A DNA stretch of 64,000 bases from Pteria penguin (lineage: Eukaryota > Mollusca > Bivalvia > Pterioida > Pteriidae), in NCBI GenBank assembly GCA_035048485.1, contig CM068584.1, forward strand, positions 65,823,179 to 65,887,178. The letters run 5' to 3'. This document shows, piece by piece, positions 37,629 through 49,288 of the stretch (positions within the stretch are counted from its first letter, which is position 1; each line of letters starts with the position of its first letter). The translations under genes and the position numbers were made by a program. Under the pieces are notes generated by a model, which did no database searches, was not told the DNA's origin, and saw nothing but the letters and a program-made list of their open reading frames with translations.

Positions 37629-38034
37629 ACGCATAACTGTTCTCTCTGTATGGGATAGCCACCTTTTTTCTTCAAAATGGAATCTTCAGGTATTGCCGTG
37701 CATAACTTTACAATGAGTACATTGTCATCGATGTCTTCCCTCCTATATATTCTCTTTGTAATTTGGGGTATCAGTCCCACAACTATTATATAAATATGTA
37801 ATAATATATGCATTATATTATAAGAACAACCATGAAGATATAGAAGATGATATACATATACATTTAATGTGATTTTATCTATCAATACATCTCTGTCTAC
37901 GTCAGCATTCTTATGAAATATGCGGATCACACATAATTGTTTTTGGTGCCATATCGCCACGACAGTGGTTAATTGCAACTTCCCTGCCTGTGCATGCTTC
38001 CAGAAATGACATCTTTATCAATAGTGATATAATA

Positions 38035-38160
38035 CGGTGTGGATGAGTTGGTGGGCTCGTGACCGAGAGGTCTCTTCTGAGTTCTGGCTTTCGAACGAGA
38101 CCGTAAAAGCTGAAGTCCCGTATCACTGTATGCGTGGCAAGGAAAATGCCCTTCACAGGT
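38035..38160 (+). repeat. Degenerate SINE copy
   Basis: GGGCTCGTGACCGAGAGGTC, then TTTCGAACGAGACCGTAAAAGC and GTCCCGTATCACTGTATGCG parallel the SINE at 35744-35905. The B box is lost. Confidence 0.6.
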
Positions 38161-38310
38161 TCTGAGGGGTCAGTTGCAAAAGAGGTTTGCAAAGTCCGCT
38201 GAAAAGGTAAAAATTTCTATGCAAAGCATGAATCAGATCCCTTTACCATATACATAAAATAATTGTGGAACGACGTGAAACAATGTATAAGTAAAACACG
38301 AAGAAAGAAA

Positions 38311-38460
38311 AAAAGAGGAGTTACTGGCTCAGTTATGTGGCAGAAGTCACCATGGAGCTACAGAAGTACCGAAGGGTAAAGCATATCTCATAGACCATGG
38401 AATAAAGGGGACAACATCGTGTCTAGTGTCATATTCAGGCAAATGCGAACCCCAATAAAA
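38311..38460 (+). repeat. Dispersed repeat with an exact match at 47.7 kb
   Basis: About 45 bases starting AAAGAGGAGTTACTGGCTC are repeated at 47726-47772. The rest (TACCGAAGGGTAAAGCATATCTCA onwards) parallels 40085-40170. Confidence 0.7.
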
Positions 38461-38857
38461 TCAAATAAATCAATCAATATTGATATAATTATAGATGCGT
38501 TACATTTATATAATGTGTTATGAATAAGCGTTCATATTGTTTAACTTTGGCAAGCTAGTGATGTTCTTTCAAATCCAAGATTATTGCGAAAATACTAACT
38601 ATAACGTGAACAGAAAATATGACTACTGATACTCATAATAAAAGGAGGAAACACTTAGATATAGTCTGCTTTAATTAAGAAAACACGAGTTATCAGTGTT
38701 TGTGAAAAATCACTTAAATTTATATGTACTTTGCAGAAGTTAGTAAAAAAAATCAAATGAATAAGCCACATTTCACATACATAACTAACAAAATATTTTA
38801 TTAAGTCTCTTAAATCTTTGTGAAAAATTACTAAAGATTAAATGCATTTTGCAAGTG

Positions 38858-39297
38858 AGACCTGGTGTCCGAGGAGAGTAAGCGGCTTCTGTTTGCGTGC
38901 ATCACCCGACACAGCAGTTCTTAAGAAACATGTGAAAGTCAAGAGTTTTGGTTTCCTAATTGTACATACGAAAGTACAAAACTGGTATACAAAGTCATAT
39001 TTGGTGTTCACTGAACAGGTCATTTAGTCGCATTCCAGAATATTATCAATCATTCTAGAAAGAGGCACATCATATTTTCGTACAAGATCCCCATAGCGAC
39101 CGTAGAACTTCCTCAGGGACGATTTCAGACGTTCTTTAACATATCCCTGCATGAGCATCTTAGTGGCCAGTCGTTTGGCCCTTGGAATAAAACCGCCGTA
39201 TAGAGAACAGGCTCTTGCGTGCCTTATAAGTTGAGACATAAAAACTCCATAGGCAGGTGAGGACGGGATATTGCTGCAAAGAAACGGAAAGTTAGTT
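38858..39297 (-). pseudogene. Second retroelement reverse-transcriptase 3' end
   Basis: On the minus strand the frame reads NFPFLCSNIPSSPAYGVFMSQL, IRHARAC, FIPRAKRLATKML, LRKFYGRYGDL and VPLSRMIDN, then a stop. A 3' UTR nearly identical to that at 9957-10140 follows and ends with the ACCAGGTG-type repeat. This copy keeps the SQLIRHARAC piece deleted in the first. It is 5'-truncated like the first and in the opposite orientation. It is a dead remnant of the same family. Confidence 0.75.
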
Positions 39298-39399
39298 ATA
39301 TATCATTCGAACGTTCTTTAGAAGGTGTGGGAGATGTTAAGTCACTTACACTCGAGATACTATTAATAAACAAAGGCAACGCCTGGCGTGGCATAATAC

Positions 39400-40015
39400 G
39401 TCCGTCGCTTAATTGGGACAGGGTCAATTCGCATTTGGCATGATTTTCATTAAAAACATCTTACGTTTACTGAAGTTAATTGCGTTTCATAGCATTTTAT
39501 CATAGGAATAAGTCCAAGAGCAATAACTCCTGCAGAAATTGTCCTATCCAACCCATCTTGGAACTTGACCTGCAAAACTCGAACTGATACTGACGCCGCT
39601 TGGAATAAAGCTATATAACAAATTTAAACTCAATATCTTGAAAGACGGCAAAAAAAGTCCGGAAAACATGACCTAGGACATATGGTCACCACCCCCCCCC
39701 CCCCTAAAATTATAAATTTCTCAAAATGAAGAAAAAATATTAAAAACCGTAAGATATGTGATAGTTGGTACATTTTACTTGTTTCCAGAGAAATGGGATA
39801 ATGTTTTGACATTAAAAAGATTTTTAGTGAATTTCTGAAAAAAATCTTGAAATTTATAAATCCAAGGGCCATAAATCCGTCAAAAGTAGGTCAATCGTAA
39901 CAAAACTCGAACTGGTACTGACGCCGCTTGAAATAAAGCTATATACCCAATTTCAACTCAATATTTTGAAAGACGGCAAAAAAAAAAAAAAAAAAAAACA
40001 AGTCCGTAAAACATG
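39400..40015. repeat. Dispersed repeat with two direct copies of about 100 bp
   Basis: Segments from 39578 and 39905 share CTCGAACTG, TACTGACGCCGCTTG, ATAAAGCTATATA and TTGAAAGACGGCAAAAAA, then AGTCCG and AAACATGACC. The upstream part (AAGAGCAATAACTCCTG) resembles the repeat at 46040-46480. Confidence 0.65.
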
Positions 40016-40074
40016 ACCCCCGGACGGACAGCGACATAACATAATACGTCCCGTCTATTGACGCGCGTATAAAA

Positions 40075-40232
40075 AACGAAGACGTACCGACGGGTAAACC
40101 ATATCTCACAGTCAAAAAGGACAAAATCGTGTATAGTATCATATTCAGAAAGAGGAAACCTAAATAAAATCGAGGCGAGACCAGGTGCCCGGGAGGAGTA
40201 AACTTCCCTTGGTTGCACGCAACACCCGTAGC
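40075..40232 (+). repeat. Composite dispersed repeat ending in ACCAGGTGCCCGGGAGGAG
   Basis: A segment like 38361-38450 leads into GAGACCAGGTGCCCGGGAGGAG and CAACACCCGTAGC. The two repeat parts are joined here but separate elsewhere. Confidence 0.7.
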
Positions 40233-40718
40233 AAATAAATGGATCGAATGCAACACTTTATTCATTTATATCCATTTATATATTTATTTTTGTGTGTAAA
40301 ATTTAAGATAGAAACTCACCACGAAGTTGAAAGATTGAGACCCAATAATATAATATAACATTTGTTATTATTATAATTATTACAATGCTTTTCATATCAA
40401 AGCCATGTCTATATATTTCGCCAGAGAAGTATTTCCGCTTTTGCACAATCATCTTGTAAATGTTCACACTGTGAAAGGACGGGCTTTCAAATGTCTGTAA
40501 CAGGGTTAATTTGAATGCACTTACCAAGGTCTTATCCGCCTGTCACTGAGGAAGTATTGAGTGAATCTAATATAAAGCATTTGAACTAAACGATAGAATA
40601 GCTACGTTAACATATTTTGTTTTCAAAGGCATTGACGTGTGCATAATGTGAAATGAGGTTAATTATTGTAAAACAAAATATCTATGTCTTGGCTTGGGTT
40701 TTTTTTTTTTCGAAAAAG

Positions 40719-43613
40719 TTTTTACGGGAGCGAAGTTGACCTAGGTCAACCTCACTCCCGTTTGTTTTATAAATATTAGATGAAAGTCTGACCCAAATGC
40801 TCGAACAAAGATCTCTGGCATAAAAGAAACAGGCGGAGTCATGCAGCCGTGACATTTGATCGAAAACCCAAAAAAGGCAACATGGCGTCGCAAACAGAAA
40901 TATATGGAAATATCTCTATATATTTCATTTTTTGTTCCTTATTTTTTTAAGTAACATACGACTAGGCTGGTGTCACTGCTGGTGGACTGATAGGTCCCGA
41001 GGGCATCATAAGTCTAGTTTTCAGTGCTTTTGTACTGACATGAAATATATACTTCAACTTTTCAGTCATCAAATTAAGTAAATCGCTCTTAAACTAAGGA
41101 GTATCTCCCTCATGCATAGTTCTGTTCTTAGATAGAATCTATGGTTCACTTTTCGGTCATTTTGGTTTGAACACTGCTCTTCAAGTACTTATATTTTGAG
41201 AATTCCAATCATTTGGCCAAGAGCATCACTGACGACACATAAGTTGTCGACATGCGCATATGGTGCACTAAATGAAAAGGTATATATGTTCTATATTTTT
41301 TATACATAAATAACCAAAGTTAGTTTTAACAAAAGATAACAGGATACTGTATTGTTGTATGCATTTGGCCACGAAAAGACAACAAACCTAGACGTGCGAA
41401 ATATAAATAATTGTAAAGTTGAACGAACAAATTTTATTACATGTACTAGTTATTTAGATATTGTAATGTGACCCTGTACGTATGACATATATCATAATGT
41501 ACAAATACTATCGTGCGTTGAGCTGTACTTGTAACGAACCCTCATTCTCCATGCAAATGTAAAAAATCAAAGAAGGGATAGGTAATTTGAAAACTTATAA
41601 TAATCAGGTAATATTATCTTTTCTCCAAATCGCAAGAGCCAAATTCCGATACCCTATAAGAGACCACACATTTAGAAAGCATAATATTATTTATACATGC
41701 ATACTTCACTGTAAACATACACGTTTGTTGACACATCTTTTGGAGTATTCGAATAAGTAACATGCAAACAGGAAATGGTATAGATTGAAGACAAAATCTT
41801 CAAAATTATACACAAGATTCTGTTCACGATCCTACATAGTAGGTGCATACTGAGTAATGTTATTTGTAAAGTATTAGACTCATTGAATGTACATATCAGG
41901 GGCGAATGAGGCGATTTTGAATGAAAAAGGGAGGGCACTACCGATCTAAGCTGAAATGTGGTAACTGTACAGCCATGGAAAGGATCTGTCTCTTATAGTG
42001 CCGGAAAAGAATTTTATGACATAAGGGATGTGTGTGCAAGGGGAAGGGTTGGATTTCCTATCATCCGTACCACCCATTCCCGTTTCTCTGGATTTGCCAA
42101 CGGAGGACCATCCAAATTAATTACTTTATTCGATTTACAAAGGGGGAATTTTTGAAATTTTGCCCCAGCCCTTTTATCTATTGTCACGCTCCAAGATATA
42201 TTGGACAAAGCAATGCAGTGTCTAAATTGTGAAAGAAGATAAAACAAAATCTGTGCCAGACATAAAGGTTCCAGAATCAAAATTAATCAATAAACCTTGT
42301 GCATAAAAGTTTCTGAAAGAGTAGGGTTATTCAGTTTTAAGATCCCAACCTGTTTTTCTGACGTCTGGGTTCACAAAGGTACTATTTTATTTCATTTATT
42401 TCAGGTACAAACATTTTTCATCAATAATACTACGGGAACAGAAAACAATATGATACTTTTGTGATAATTTATATTATTATTGACGGGCTACTACGATGTT
42501 CATACAAATTCAAAAACTAGTAACATTTCTTGCTAAACAACCGGTATTTTTGAAAAACAAATGCCCCAGGGGCAAATAAATATAGCTGTCAATGCCCTAC
42601 CCGAGGGTCACATGATCACGCTTAGGAGATAAACTAACTGCCGAATTTTGGTGACTGTAACAACATTCTATTGAAAGATATCAGGCGCTGCAGAATTACG
42701 GAAGTGCATACAGACGGACGGGACGACCGAGCGCTTTTTTGCCTAAGATCTCTTAGGCAGGTGCAAAAAAAAAAAAAAAAAAAAATAGCGGAAGGAGGAG
42801 GGGTTAAGAAAACGAAAAATATTTTTAAAATCATATATTAATTAGAAATTTAATAAAAATGCTGTTCGTTTATCATTATTCGATTTGACAAGGATCCTCC
42901 TTCATAAAATTATACAAAACCGTATGGAACTTCTTACCCATCCACTACTGCTATCCCACTCCGACAGGAAAGAATAGATAAATAGAACATATGTTGTTTG
43001 AAGAACAAGTAAGGTTTTTTTCTCCATCATTTCTGTCTCTGTAAATCTAAAATGCTCATATTCGAACACTCTGAATTCAAGAAAGTGTCTTTGGTAATGG
43101 TATATACCATTTTCGAATTTCATTTTATATTTGAAGTGAGGTGGGAAGGAGAAAAAATGAGGGAAGGGGTGGGATGCAGGGTAAACGTGTAAATTTGAGG
43201 GCTGTGAACTTGGGCGAATGCCACCCAAGTAGAATATGGAAGACGAGTTTAAAGGATAAGGCAAGAAGCGGTAATGTTTATCCAGACAAGACCCCTGCGT
43301 CTCCTATCTGTGGTGGATCATGTTATGAAATGTAATAACACATGCATGTTTGCACTATACATGTAGAGTCCGTACTGTATAAGTTCAGTCAAAAATGAAA
43401 TCATAGGCACATAACTAACTTGTCAAGAAATTAAATAAATGTAAAAATGTAAATAAATACATCTAATGCTGTATATGTTAAATATCTATGTACTGTGCAT
43501 AGTGAGAAAACAAAGTTTTCATACGTCGAGAGCATTTGGGTCAGACGTTCATTTAGTATTCATAAACTATACGGGAGCGAGGTTGAACTAGGTGGACCTC
43601 GCTCCCGTAAAAA
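40719..43613. mobile_element. About 2.9-kb TIR element with palindromic ends
   Basis: Both ends carry an inverted repeat of about 90 bp. Each outermost part is itself a 38-bp near-palindrome (40724-40761 and 43571-43608) with ACGGGAGCGA at one side and CTCCCGT at the other, centred on CCTAGGT or ACTAGGT. The inner part shares TCTGACCCAAATGCTC. The interior (41.0-43.5 kb) is AT-rich with no transposase I can recognise, so the element would be nonautonomous. The exact target duplication is unclear because both flanks are A/T runs. Alternatively, two solo repeats may flank unrelated DNA. Confidence 0.6.
42540..42800. repeat. Dispersed repeat fragment ending in an A run
   Basis: AAATGCCCCAGGGGCAAATA, then a CAGACGGACGGGACGACCGAGCG segment and a 21-base A run resemble the ends of mollusc interspersed repeats. 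Confidence 0.35.
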
Positions 43614-44036
43614 TGGGTGGATCCATCATAAGTAACGACGGTCCATAGGTAGCTTGTCCACAGATAGCGTAGTACCCCGCATTATTACATTGATTAGTAT
43701 TAAACACCCCCCCCCCCACAAGTTGCATTTGTGATCAACAAGACATTTAAAAGTAATTTTTCGAAATTATTATCTATCCTAAATTTTATGCATTATCAAA
43801 AGATGGGATTTTACCTATTTAAGTGACGCAAACTGCCTTTGAGAGAGATGGGTTTTTTTTTATTACATCATTACATTTTATGAAAAGCACTTTCAAATAG
43901 CAGAAAGAAAGCTAGTAAAATGTAGATAAATTTAAATATTTGAATATGATGTCTTCAGGGGGGTGGGGGGGGGGGAGAAAAAGTACAACCAATCATTTCG
44001 ACCATGCCTATAAGCATACATTGACACTATTTACGT

Positions 44037-44220
44037 TCATCCTCTTACACGTAAATCTGCACTATGACGTGGGTGGTGTTTTACATGAACTGACATATTT
44101 ACATAGTTATCATGTGTAACCGGTGTATGAGGGGTCCCTAAGTCTAGAGATGGTTTTTCGGCATTGTGTTCTGGCATGACTGGAATGTTTTCATAGCCAA
44201 TCACCCTACTGCTAAACACG
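44037..44220 (-). CDS. Candidate last exon of a receptor-like protein: tail with YENI and YVNM
   Basis: The minus-strand segment opens after AAAATAAAG, in the same phase (2) and with the same unusual acceptor style as exon 6 of the gene at 25166-30214. It encodes 61 residues to a TGA. It contains GYENIPVMP and DNYVNMSVH and lacks a hydrophobic stretch, as expected of a cytoplasmic tail. YVNM fits the YxxM consensus bound by PI3-kinase SH2 domains. YENI and YVNM both fit YxN, the Grb2-type pattern. A plus-strand duplicate of its first 48 nt lies at 37581. No transmembrane exon was found upstream between 44.3 and 47 kb, so the gene is incomplete or dead. Membership in the same gene family is inference. 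Confidence 0.4.
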
Positions 44221-46039
44221 CTTTATTTTCGTAATAATTAGGCTTTGTCTATTTAAATGGAATACTTCTTGTTCCTAACTCGGTCAGAAGGAGTCATTTC
44301 TGTATGAAAATGATACTCATTTTATGTTCACTTTTTCATCCAAAGAGAAGTAACTCTTCTGACCTTTAGACATCGATCTATACAAATAATAAATAGCAAC
44401 GTGTTTACAGGTTTATCTTTTTTACCTCTTTTTAATATTATCGAGTCATGTTGGTTTTAAGAAGCAGAAACAAGTTTAGACGATAACTGGTTCTGGTGGA
44501 TGGGTAGCGACGTCAGTAGGAAAGTATAAACACGTTTGCGTAATACATCTCGGTAACAGAATCATACGTGTGGGTAATTCAGGCTACGTATAAAGAACCC
44601 GGCAAATTTGACACAGGTAGAGGGAGGGGGGGGGAGGTGTGTACAGCCTTCAGACGACAACTTCGTGGGTTATGGTTGCCGATCGTGCCGGCCATTCCGT
44701 TTATCAAAATTGCAATTTTATGCAACGTAAGGAATTATGGCCCTATCAGTCATATAGGGCCACAACTTACGGCAAGAAGTAATTCATCTCAGGAAACATC
44801 ACACCAATACAGTTTGTTGCTCTAATTGACCGTTCTAAGTCGGTATCGTAACTACAGAAGAATCAGATATTATAGTAATATTTTTTTCCTTGTTGTTTGA
44901 CTATTCTCATGTCTATTGTGTGTATTAAGTGATTTGTGTCATACAGCGTGGTCAAATGATCTTTTTTTCTCTCTCTCTCTCTCTATTTTAAGGTCAGTTT
45001 TGTAGCTGAGTTGCAATTATTATTATTTTTTTTTTTTTTTTTGATTTCTATCTGCCTTGATAATCCTTGAAGAAACTTAGACTGTGAAGATTCGCTTATA
45101 GTGATATACCCTTATATATTAGTTATACGAATTGTTTTGCAATGAATTGCGACAAACAAAGGAATGATAGTGGCAAGTTTAATAACATCTTCACCGTTGA
45201 AACCCTTTCAACTACACCATCTCACGAACGGGAGTGTATCTAGTTCTCCCTTTAGTCGGCCTGGCATTGAAGTTGTTTTCAGTAAAAATGTTGATAGTAT
45301 GGTTTACTTATAAATATACAAATAGTATTTCATAAGAGTGTTATTGAGAGCAAATGAAATAAAATAATCAGTCTACTTTTATGTGAAGCGAATGAAAACG
45401 AAAGGTTATTGTCATATTTAGTGTGCAGGTCCTTAGTGATTTGTGTCATACAGCTTTGTCAGATGTCTTCTATTTTCTCTTTCTTACTATGTAAATGGAA
45501 AAAATTGACGAATCAGTAACGAAGTCACGTCTATCAATGTATAAAATACTGACGTCTCACAAACGCACGCTCAATAATTGTAAGTTAAAGTGATCCCTTT
45601 TGTCATTTATCATCTAAACAGACAAATTTAAAGAAAGTAATGAGAGAGAGAGAGAAAAAATTAAAGAAAATATCGAAGAGGATAACAGCGCGCATGACAT
45701 AGAAGTATTTTCAACTCTTGAACTACTTTAGTGACCTGTACAATGGATTGCTATTGCAACATGAATGAAGATAACACAAAAATTTGAAATATATTTTCTC
45801 TGAAATCACACAAACAAACAATTAAAAATAGGAATACATTTTCTATTGGTTTCACCAAGATTTCAGTGATTGTACCGTATGCTTAAACCGCTATACACAG
45901 GCTATAAAAATTAACTAATAATAAGTTCACTACCATAAATGATAGACTGAGGGACAAATGTTCTATAAAAGTTTATCAGGGAAGACGAGTTTCCAAAATC
46001 TAAGAGCAAATTCTATTTGAATGTATCGGTGCAACACAA

Positions 46040-46500
46040 ATGCCCCCGCTGGTAGCTAAGGTATTGCAATATATTTGCTAGAGAACTACTTCTGTAAGGA
46101 ATTGTTTAATGTTCAAGGACGATTACTCCATCTTAAAATTAATGGACCGCATCCATATTCGAATTTGGCGTGCATTTTCCCTTGATACATCAATACGCCC
46201 AATATCAATTTAATCGATCAAAACTTCAAAGAGAAATGTGAGGAAACTGTCATTTTTATGAAATGTTCTATGTTTAAGGGCAATAACTCTGTCAAAAATT
46301 ATCGGGCCACACCCATATTCGAACATGATCTCCATCTTCCCTGGATACACCTATTTTATTAATATAAATTTAATCCATCAAACCATCAAGGAGAAAATGA
46401 GCGGGAACTCAATGATGACGGTAACACGGAATAAAAGAACGGGGTAGCACTATATGCCCTCGGCATTTCATGGCGGGGGCCAAAAAAAAAAAAAAAAAAA
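46040..46500 (+). repeat. Dispersed repeat of the AAGGGCAATAACTCTG type, with A tail
   Basis: Two related halves (starting GTTCAAGGACGATTACTCC and GTTTAAGGGCAATAACTCTG) each contain ATATTCGAA. The 3' end ATGCCCTCGGCATTTCATGGCGGGG leads into a 25-base A run. I recall this repeat from bivalve genomes. Confidence 0.7.
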
Positions 46501-47133
46501 AAAAAAAGATTTCCTTCCTTTTTCAATTACACTTGCTGTTCACAGGGACTCCAAAGCTATAAATGTTACTAATCGAATGCGATTTATATCTCATTGTCGA
46601 TGTCTCAGTTGCAATATCAATATTGGCATGGAAGCATACAATAAAAGATTTTAAGAGTGTTATAATTAAAGCGCCAGCTATATGCTATATTAAGCATATG
46701 TTGAATCATCAGAAGAGAGATCACCATAGAAATAATTTTGTCTACCAATGCCTGGCTGTTGCAGTTCACATCAATCAAAGTCAAAGTTAGAACAAGAATA
46801 CTGTAGTTAACAATACAAGTCGTTCATTAGGACAAGGTAGAGAAATGTAGTTACAATTTCGCCTCGGTAAACATCTTGATTGAACATATTGCACTATTAC
46901 AGCTCTAAATATATCTGTATGGTAGTCTATAATCGAAGACCACAATGCACTCTTTATTTCTAACTTAGTGATTGAAAAATAATAAGAATCATTCCTTTAG
47001 ACGATATTGAAGGTTTGACTTGTATCTAGAATCAATTAGATATATCTTGCACCCGTTGGCATTCTGATGGATGAAATCCTATCGTCATTAAGGTTAAAAC
47101 CCGTGGTGTTATGAGTTTGGAAAGGTTGTTTGT

Positions 47134-47385
47134 TCAGTACCGAAGTAAGAAATTCAGGACTACAGAAATTTTTAAATGATTAAAGTTCAATAGGTCTATG
47201 GAGGTCATAAGATGATGTGGCATAACGATTTTCAATATACTAGAGTTCAGAGTCGATGGATAACTACAACTCGATTCGAGTTCAATCTGACTTAGGTGTG
47301 TATACTGCTCATAGTTGTTACTAATTTTCTTCATCCAAGTCTTCTTAATCGCATCCTGATAACGGGGTGTGTGCCTGTTTGCAGC
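47134..47385 (-). CDS. Candidate last exon with a YEQYTHL motif, unknown gene
   Basis: A CCAACAG acceptor at 47386-47388 opens a phase-0 frame of 83 codons to a TGA. It starts AANRHTPRYQDAIKK and contains NNYEQYTHLSQIELES, which looks like a signalling or sorting tail with adjacent tyrosines. There is no hydrophobic segment near its start. The phase differs from the phase-2 tails elsewhere in the window, so it may not belong to the same family. No upstream exon is identified. It overlaps no recognised repeat. Confidence 0.3.
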   Translation of the reverse strand, partial: AANRHTPRYQDAIKKTWMKKISNNYEQYTHLSQIELESSCSYPSTLNSSILKIVMPHHLMTSIDLLNFNHLKISVVLNFLLRY

Positions 47386-47512
47386 CTGTTGGAATACGAA
47401 CACTCGAATGTAGTTCGCATTGATAAACAGCATGAAAAGTCAAGTGTAGGAACAATATTCTCGCCGCTCGTAATCACATTGATATCGGTTTGATCTTTGT
47501 AGTTAGATTTAT

Positions 47513-47513
47513 G

Positions 47514-47551
<38 letters not shown>
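47513..47551. repeat. (CTA)n microsatellite
   Basis: Thirteen CTA units close to the left boundary of duplicated unit B. Confidence 0.95.
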
Positions 47552-47552
<1 letters not shown>

Positions 47553-47711
47553 GGATCACGTATGTCTCTTCAGTGATACTCAAGCCCTACAGTATAGTAA
47601 ATCAAAACTATAAATATTTGAAGAGCAAACTTATTACCAAATTTACATCCCCCTCCCACCCCCCTCTACAGACTGACCTATGCGTGCAATTAACACTCCT
47701 ATAGTGCATGG

Positions 47712-47965
47712 GTCTTTCAAAAGAAAAAAGAGGAGTTACTGGCTCAGTTATGTGGCAGAAGTCACCATGGAGGTATACAAGATATGAATATAAATCATAT
47801 ACTAGCACATATAACACAATACAAAAATATTTAATTGTAGTGCAATTACGATACCGACTTTGATGTGGTTAACCGGTTTACGGGCCCACCTTCCCACTCA
47901 CCGTAACAGCAGAACAATAAAAGGACGCACATTTAAAAATTTATAGATAATCCTCCATGTAAAGA
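47712..47965 (+). repeat. Insertion of dispersed repeats in unit B
   Basis: This block is absent from unit C. It joins the AAAGAGGAGTTACTGGCTC repeat (also at 38311) to the GTGGTTAACCGGTTTACGGG repeat (also at 21025). No clean target duplication is visible. Confidence 0.65.
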
Positions 47966-48471
47966 ACAAGGTAAAAATGCGGACACCTGTGTTTGACGCC
48001 ATGTCTTGTATATAGTATATTACACGGTGTAGACTACATAGTATATTATTCCTAAGTAACTTGCCTTCAATGAAATATAATTTCTTTCCAATCAGAGCTG
48101 GTAAATAGGTAATGGTGCTTAAGTTCCAAGCAGAGTGCCTACATACAAATAGGACTTCGAGAAAGGTATTTCGGATGTTCGATTTACTAGTGACTTGCTG
48201 CATTTGTATTCATACCATATATACCGTGAGATCAGGGATGTCGATTACGTGGTATTTAATTCTTAGTTTCATTAATTCATTATGTGATTATCTCTTCAAG
48301 ACGTCTCAAATTAATTCTTCTTTATCATACTTCATGCAATTCGTGCAAGTGAATATCGCTTTCATGACTTTTAATAGTAAAAAATTTACTAAGTCAATTT
48401 ATCTATCTTTTACTGGGTTCTTATCTTATACTATTTATTGAAGGTATTCTTCATTTGTATCTGCTGTCCAG

Positions 48472-48541
48472 AAAATCCAATTTTGAATATAAATTATTCA
48501 GGTATAATACCACAATTTGTCTTATTTTGGGAGTGCGTTAG
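48472..48541 (+). pseudogene. Relic exon-2-like segment, unit B
   Basis: After CTGTCCAG, the frame NPILNINYSGIIPQFV matches the exon 2 start KCPILNIND, ITPLF, but the first Cys is lost and the GCP motif is missing. Confidence 0.55.
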
Positions 48542-49142
48542 GTTTGTACGTTTTTATGATTTAAAACTTCATGATTGTACCTGCATATCAACTAAGAACA
48601 TTAACTTAAAGTTCATATTCACTCAACCATTGCCATAGTTAAGTGATTTAAATCGAATCCCTTAGATATCATCAGATATATAATCAAAATATATATGATG
48701 ATTATTGTATGATGTACATTTTTAAGGAAGCGGAGTACTACGCTAACAATGAATACGCTACCTATAGATCGTCATTACTTAAGGAACGCTACCCCTGGAT
48801 CCACCCTTTGATCTACCGAAAGCTGTGTACCTGTAGTGGACAGTGTGATCGAATGACTATTATCTAGCTTTGATGTGAATTCTCATCCATCCCATGGCCA
48901 ATAGACTCTATTATGGTAGACTGTAGTAAACTCTTACTAGTTGTATTATATGTCGATTATTCTTGATATATAAACATTTGTTGCACCAGCTGGCTTCGTG
49001 GAGTATGACGGTAATAATAGTAAGATTTGACTTATGGAGAATCTGGATATAATTGTTCATCGGGAAATCGAATTATTTCAGAATTAGACTTGATTTCGAT
49101 CATCCTTAATGCTCAGTCTCCCTACATAGCACACGGCACGCC

Positions 49143-49288
49143 CTCGAATTGCCCTCTAAACAAATCAAACTGGCAAGAGAGGAGCGCAATATGGATGTGC
49201 AAACCACCTCTAGAATATCATTGCATCATTGCTAACGATGGGGATCTGACGGAAATTTGCATAAGGAGAATATATTTAAACTCTAACA
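49143..49288 (+). pseudogene. Exon 1 copy without signal peptide, unit B
   Basis: The frame reads SNCPLNKSNWQERS, WMCKPPLEYHC and LTEICIR, very close to exon 1 of the intact gene and of unit C. Homology starts abruptly at TCGAATTG. The preceding sequence, which should hold the ATG, the hydrophobic signal and the upstream flank, is unrelated to the other two copies. The donor is GTGAAT instead of GTAAGT. No exon 2 follows before unit C begins. The copy should therefore be silent, although the module itself has no stop. Confidence 0.75.
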
